From assembly GCA_025964295.1 (NCBI GenBank), contig JAOPZD010000629.1, positions 1-8,464 on the forward strand: DNA of 8,464 bases. Direction: 5' to 3'. The stretch is from Conexibacter sp. GTDB taxonomy: Bacteria > Actinomycetota > Thermoleophilia > Solirubrobacterales > Solirubrobacteraceae. This document shows, piece by piece, positions 6,819 through 8,464 of the stretch. The notes under the pieces were generated by a model. That model was not told where the DNA came from and searched no databases. It saw only the letters and a program-made list of their open reading frames with translations. The position numbers and the translations under genes are program-made. Within the stretch, counting starts at the first letter, position 1; each line of letters begins with the position of its first letter.

Positions 6819-6836
6819 AGCGAACCTTCAGCGAAC
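6819..6836 (-). promoter_or_regulatory. Direct repeat with 11-bp period, PHO-box-like candidate operator
   Basis: On the - strand the sequence reads GTTCGCT-GAAG-GTTCGCT, two identical 7-bp units with an 11-bp period, so both lie on one face of the helix. The Streptomyces PhoP site is described as two direct repeats close to GTTCACC spaced by 4 nt; each unit here matches it at 5 of 7 positions. It lies 19-36 nt upstream of the glycosyltransferase ATG. The repeat is seen directly; the link to phosphate control is inference. Confidence 0.3.
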
Positions 6837-6871
6837 TACGGTTGACCTGCGGTAGGCGGGTGGTGCCACCT

Positions 6872-6890
6872 CGCACCGCAAGGCGGTGCG
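6872..6890 (-). terminator. Perfect hairpin directly after the permease stop
   Basis: CGCACCGC (6872-6879) and GCGGTGCG (6883-6890) form a perfect 8-bp stem with a 3-nt loop. On the - strand the stem begins at the base right after the TAG stop of the permease gene. No T-tract follows, as is common for terminators in high-GC actinobacteria. It probably ends or attenuates the exporter transcript before the glycosyltransferase gene. Confidence 0.55.
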
Positions 6891-7769
6891 CTACAGCTCT
6901 TCGGCGACCTTCGGGGCCATGCGGCTGAAGACCGTCCAGCCCAGCCCGACGGTCAGGACGATCACCAGCAGCGGCGCCGCCAGACGCCAGGTCCCGCCGA
7001 TGGCCGCGGCGGCGCTCAGGTGCGAGGGATCCACGATCGCGTGGCGGAACTGCTGCAGCAGCGCCGCGAACGGGTTGATCATCAGCAGGTTGCCGACCCA
7101 CGCGTCGCCGGTCTTCTGGCCGACCGTGTCCAAGGTGTAGAAGATCGGCGTCGCGTAGAAGAGCACCTGCAGGACGACCGACCAGATCGGCTCGATGTCG
7201 CGGTAGCGCACGAACATCGCCGACAGGAGCATCGCGATCCCGGCCAGCCAGATCGTCAGCACCGCGACGATGAGCGGCAGCTCGAACCAGCTCCAGCGCG
7301 GCTCGCCGCCGGCGATCAGCAGGAAGACGAAGACCGGCACGAGGTTCAAGGTGAAGTTGAACAGCGCGGTCAGCACGGTGGCCAGCGGGACGGCCAGGCG
7401 CGGGAACTCGATCTTGCGCACCAGCGGCTCGCGGCTGACGATCGAGCGCACCGAGCCGCTCGTGGCCTCCGCGATGAAGTTGAACATGACGATGCCCGAC
7501 AGCAGCGCCACGGGGTAGTACTTCTCGCTGCCGCTGAAGTTCAGCAGCACGCTGAAGACCACGTACAACACGCCGAAGAGCATCAGCGGCTGGACCAGCG
7601 ACCACAGGTAGCCGAGGACCGAGCCGAAGTAGCGCAGCTTGAAGTCGGTGGCCGCGAGCGTCCAGGTCAGGCGCAGCATGCGCCCGAAGTCGCTGCCCAT
7701 CGCCGTCGGGCCCTTGATCCGGGTGCCCAGCTGGCGCGGCGGCTGCTGCTGCTGCTCGACGACGCTCAC
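6891..7769 (-). CDS. wzm: ABC-2 type polysaccharide export permease (Wzm-like)
   Basis: This is the membrane half of an ABC exporter for undecaprenyl-linked polysaccharide or similar glycans such as O-antigen, teichoic acid or galactan. The 292-residue protein has a short Gln-rich cytoplasmic start, then the family hallmark DFKLRYFGSVLGYLWSLVQP at residues 42-61. About six membrane segments follow. REPLVRKIEFPRLAVP at 114-128, FVRYRDIEPIW at 186-196 with ATPIFY, and NPFAALLQQFRHAI at 232-245 are typical of Wzm/TagG/RfbD proteins. I chose the GTG at 7769 because GGAGG lies 7 nt upstream and the start overlaps the stop of the ATPase gene as GTGA. The reading frame stays open further upstream to 8204, but that part is the antisense-like shadow of the ATPase gene. 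M24 is a weaker alternative start. A hairpin follows the stop at once. Confidence 0.9.
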   Translation of the reverse strand: MSVVEQQQQPPRQLGTRIKGPTAMGSDFGRMLRLTWTLAATDFKLRYFGSVLGYLWSLVQPLMLFGVLYVVFSVLLNFSGSEKYYPVALLSGIVMFNFIAEATSGSVRSIVSREPLVRKIEFPRLAVPLATVLTALFNFTLNLVPVFVFLLIAGGEPRWSWFELPLIVAVLTIWLAGIAMLLSAMFVRYRDIEPIWSVVLQVLFYATPIFYTLDTVGQKTGDAWVGNLLMINPFAALLQQFRHAIVDPSHLSAAAAIGGTWRLAAPLLVIVLTVGLGWTVFSRMAPKVAEEL

Positions 7770-8464
7770 GGCGAGACCTCCGCCGGAGCCGACACGGGCG
7801 CCGGCGCCGGCGCCGGCACGACGTCGATGTGGAACGGGAGCGCCGTCATCGCCATCCGCGGCAGGTGTGTCGTGACGGCGAAGCGCGCGATCCGGTCGCG
7901 CTTGTCGTGGAAGCGCAGGCCGTGGCCGTCGGGCGCGACGCTCGCGCTGATCGCGTAGCGGTCCGGCGCGAGGAAGTTCTGGAAGGAGACGTGCACGATG
8001 TGCTCGCTGCCGGCCGCGAACGTCCCGGACGGCTCGTCGTAGGCGTTGGTCGCCCCGAACAGCGAGTTGCCCTGGGAGTCGTCGAGCCCGACGCTGAAGA
8101 CCGGGTCCTGCACGTCGGCGTCGAAGCGCACGCGGAAGCAGACCGCCGTCGGCGCGCCCGCCGGCGCGACCTCCAGCCGGGCGCCGGTGCCGTCCTCCAC
8201 CCACGCCTCGAGGATCTCGGCCCGGCCGTCGCCGGCGCGCACGGTCTCGCCGTCCTCGGCGCCCGTGGTGACCTCGACCGGCCCGTCCCCGCCCGCGACC
8301 TCGGCCCGCGCCTCCTCGGAGAAGTTCAGCTGCAGGTACTTGTCGGCCACCGCGTCGACGTCGCCGACCTGGACGACCTTGCCGTTCTCCATCACCATCG
8401 CGCGGTCGCAGAACCGCTGCACCGCGCTCATGTCGTGGGTGACCAGCAGGACCGTCGCGCCGCT
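7766..8464 (-). CDS. wzt: ABC transporter ATPase with C-terminal carbohydrate-binding domain (Wzt-like), partial at the right edge
   Basis: This is the C-terminal part of the ATPase that drives the polysaccharide exporter. The gene runs off the window, so the Walker A, signature and Walker B motifs are not seen. The visible part begins with ATVLLVTHD (H-loop histidine included), then CDRAMVMENGKVVQVG, the normal end of the nucleotide-binding domain. The ATG at 8431 is an internal methionine, not the start. After a linker, residues about 75-205 (counted from that Met) match a Wzt C-terminal beta-sandwich: VCFRVRFDADVQDPVFSVGL, an NSLFGATNAYD segment and FLAPDRYAISASVAPDG. In characterised Wzt proteins this domain binds the end of the glycan and sets export specificity. 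The protein ends in a Pro/Ala tail coded by GGCGCC repeats. Its TGA stop overlaps the permease GTG, implying coupled translation. Confidence 0.9.
   Translation of the reverse strand, partial: SGATVLLVTHDMSAVQRFCDRAMVMENGKVVQVGDVDAVADKYLQLNFSEEARAEVAGGDGPVEVTTGAEDGETVRAGDGRAEILEAWVEDGTGARLEVAPAGAPTAVCFRVRFDADVQDPVFSVGLDDSQGNSLFGATNAYDEPSGTFAAGSEHIVHVSFQNFLAPDRYAISASVAPDGHGLRFHDKRDRIARFAVTTHLPRMAMTALPFHIDVVPAPAPAPVSAPAEVSP
7777..7781 (-). promoter_or_regulatory. Ribosome binding site GGAGG of the permease gene
   Basis: GGAGG on the - strand, inside the last codons of the ATPase gene, lies 7 nt before the GTG at 7769. It decides that start over longer readings of the frame. Confidence 0.65.
7797..7814. 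repeat. Three GGCGCC units coding for a Pro-Ala tail
   Basis: Three perfect tandem GGCGCC hexamers lie near the 3' end of the ATPase gene and encode the PAPAPA run. They lie just upstream of the permease start. Copy-number change would keep the frame. Confidence 0.7.

Noticed and set aside
5685..6845. 386-codon + strand frame opposite the glycosyltransferase
   Set aside because: Arg/Val/Gln/Asp-rich antisense shadow of a clear GT1 gene.
4135..7605. 1156-codon open frame on the - strand
   Set aside because: It spans several well-supported genes in another frame and reads as Arg/Ala/Pro/Gly-rich sequence without motifs. High GC removes stop codons by chance.
7770..8204. N-terminal extension of the permease frame to 8204
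   Set aside because: Overlaps the Wzt C-terminal domain, gives Arg/Gly/Ala-rich sequence unlike Wzm, and the GTG at 7769 has a good ribosome site.
8429..8431. ATG as start of the ATPase gene
   Set aside because: The frame stays open to the window edge and codes for the H-loop ATVLLVTHD just before it, so this Met is internal.

Overview
The window is about 8.5 kb of very GC-rich DNA. Third codon positions are strongly G/C, GTG starts are used, and genes are packed tightly. This fits a high-GC actinobacterium. The mix of genes is compatible with the Thermoleophilia/Solirubrobacterales type, but nothing here fixes the taxon, so that is inference. No rRNA, tRNA, CRISPR array, insertion sequence or phage gene is visible. 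The seven genes read as part of a chromosomal locus for making and exporting a surface polysaccharide or glycoconjugate.

Layout, left to right. (1) A GtrA-family four-helix membrane protein on the + strand (11-487). (2) A convergent SAM-dependent methyltransferase with a C-terminal coiled coil on the - strand (484-1374); the two stop codons share one CTAG palindrome. (3) A divergent 918-residue multidomain protein on the + strand (1404-4160), with an N-terminal HAD hydrolase domain, a large middle region and a C-terminal SWRITKPLR tail. (4) A convergent membrane-anchored protein of unknown function on the - strand (4179-5444). (5) A GT1/UGT-fold glycosyltransferase on the - strand (5553-6800). 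(6) and (7) A polysaccharide ABC exporter on the - strand: the Wzm-like permease (6891-7769), and the Wzt-like ATPase with its carbohydrate-binding C-terminal domain (7766 to beyond the right edge). These two are coupled by a GTGA start/stop overlap.

How they may work together (inference from families). GtrA proteins are linked to flipping of lipid-linked sugars. The glycosyltransferase adds a sugar. The methyltransferase may modify or cap the glycan. Wzm/Wzt exports the finished chain, and the Wzt C-terminal domain recognises it. The HAD composite belongs to a family seen in glycan loci, but its reaction is not known. A methyltransferase with a coiled coil, in the same locus as a Wzt with a C-terminal domain, invites comparison with the WbdD/Wzt chain-termination system of E. 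coli O8/O9a.

The non-coding DNA is sparse but structured. A perfect 8-bp hairpin starts directly after the permease stop. A near-perfect 15-position hairpin is embedded in the last codons of the glycosyltransferase. A nested hairpin lies at the convergent ends of the HAD gene and the membrane-protein gene. Upstream of the glycosyltransferase there is an 11-bp-period direct repeat resembling an actinobacterial PHO box. No gene-free stretch reaches 300 bases; the longest are 108 bp (5445-5552) and 90 bp (6801-6890).
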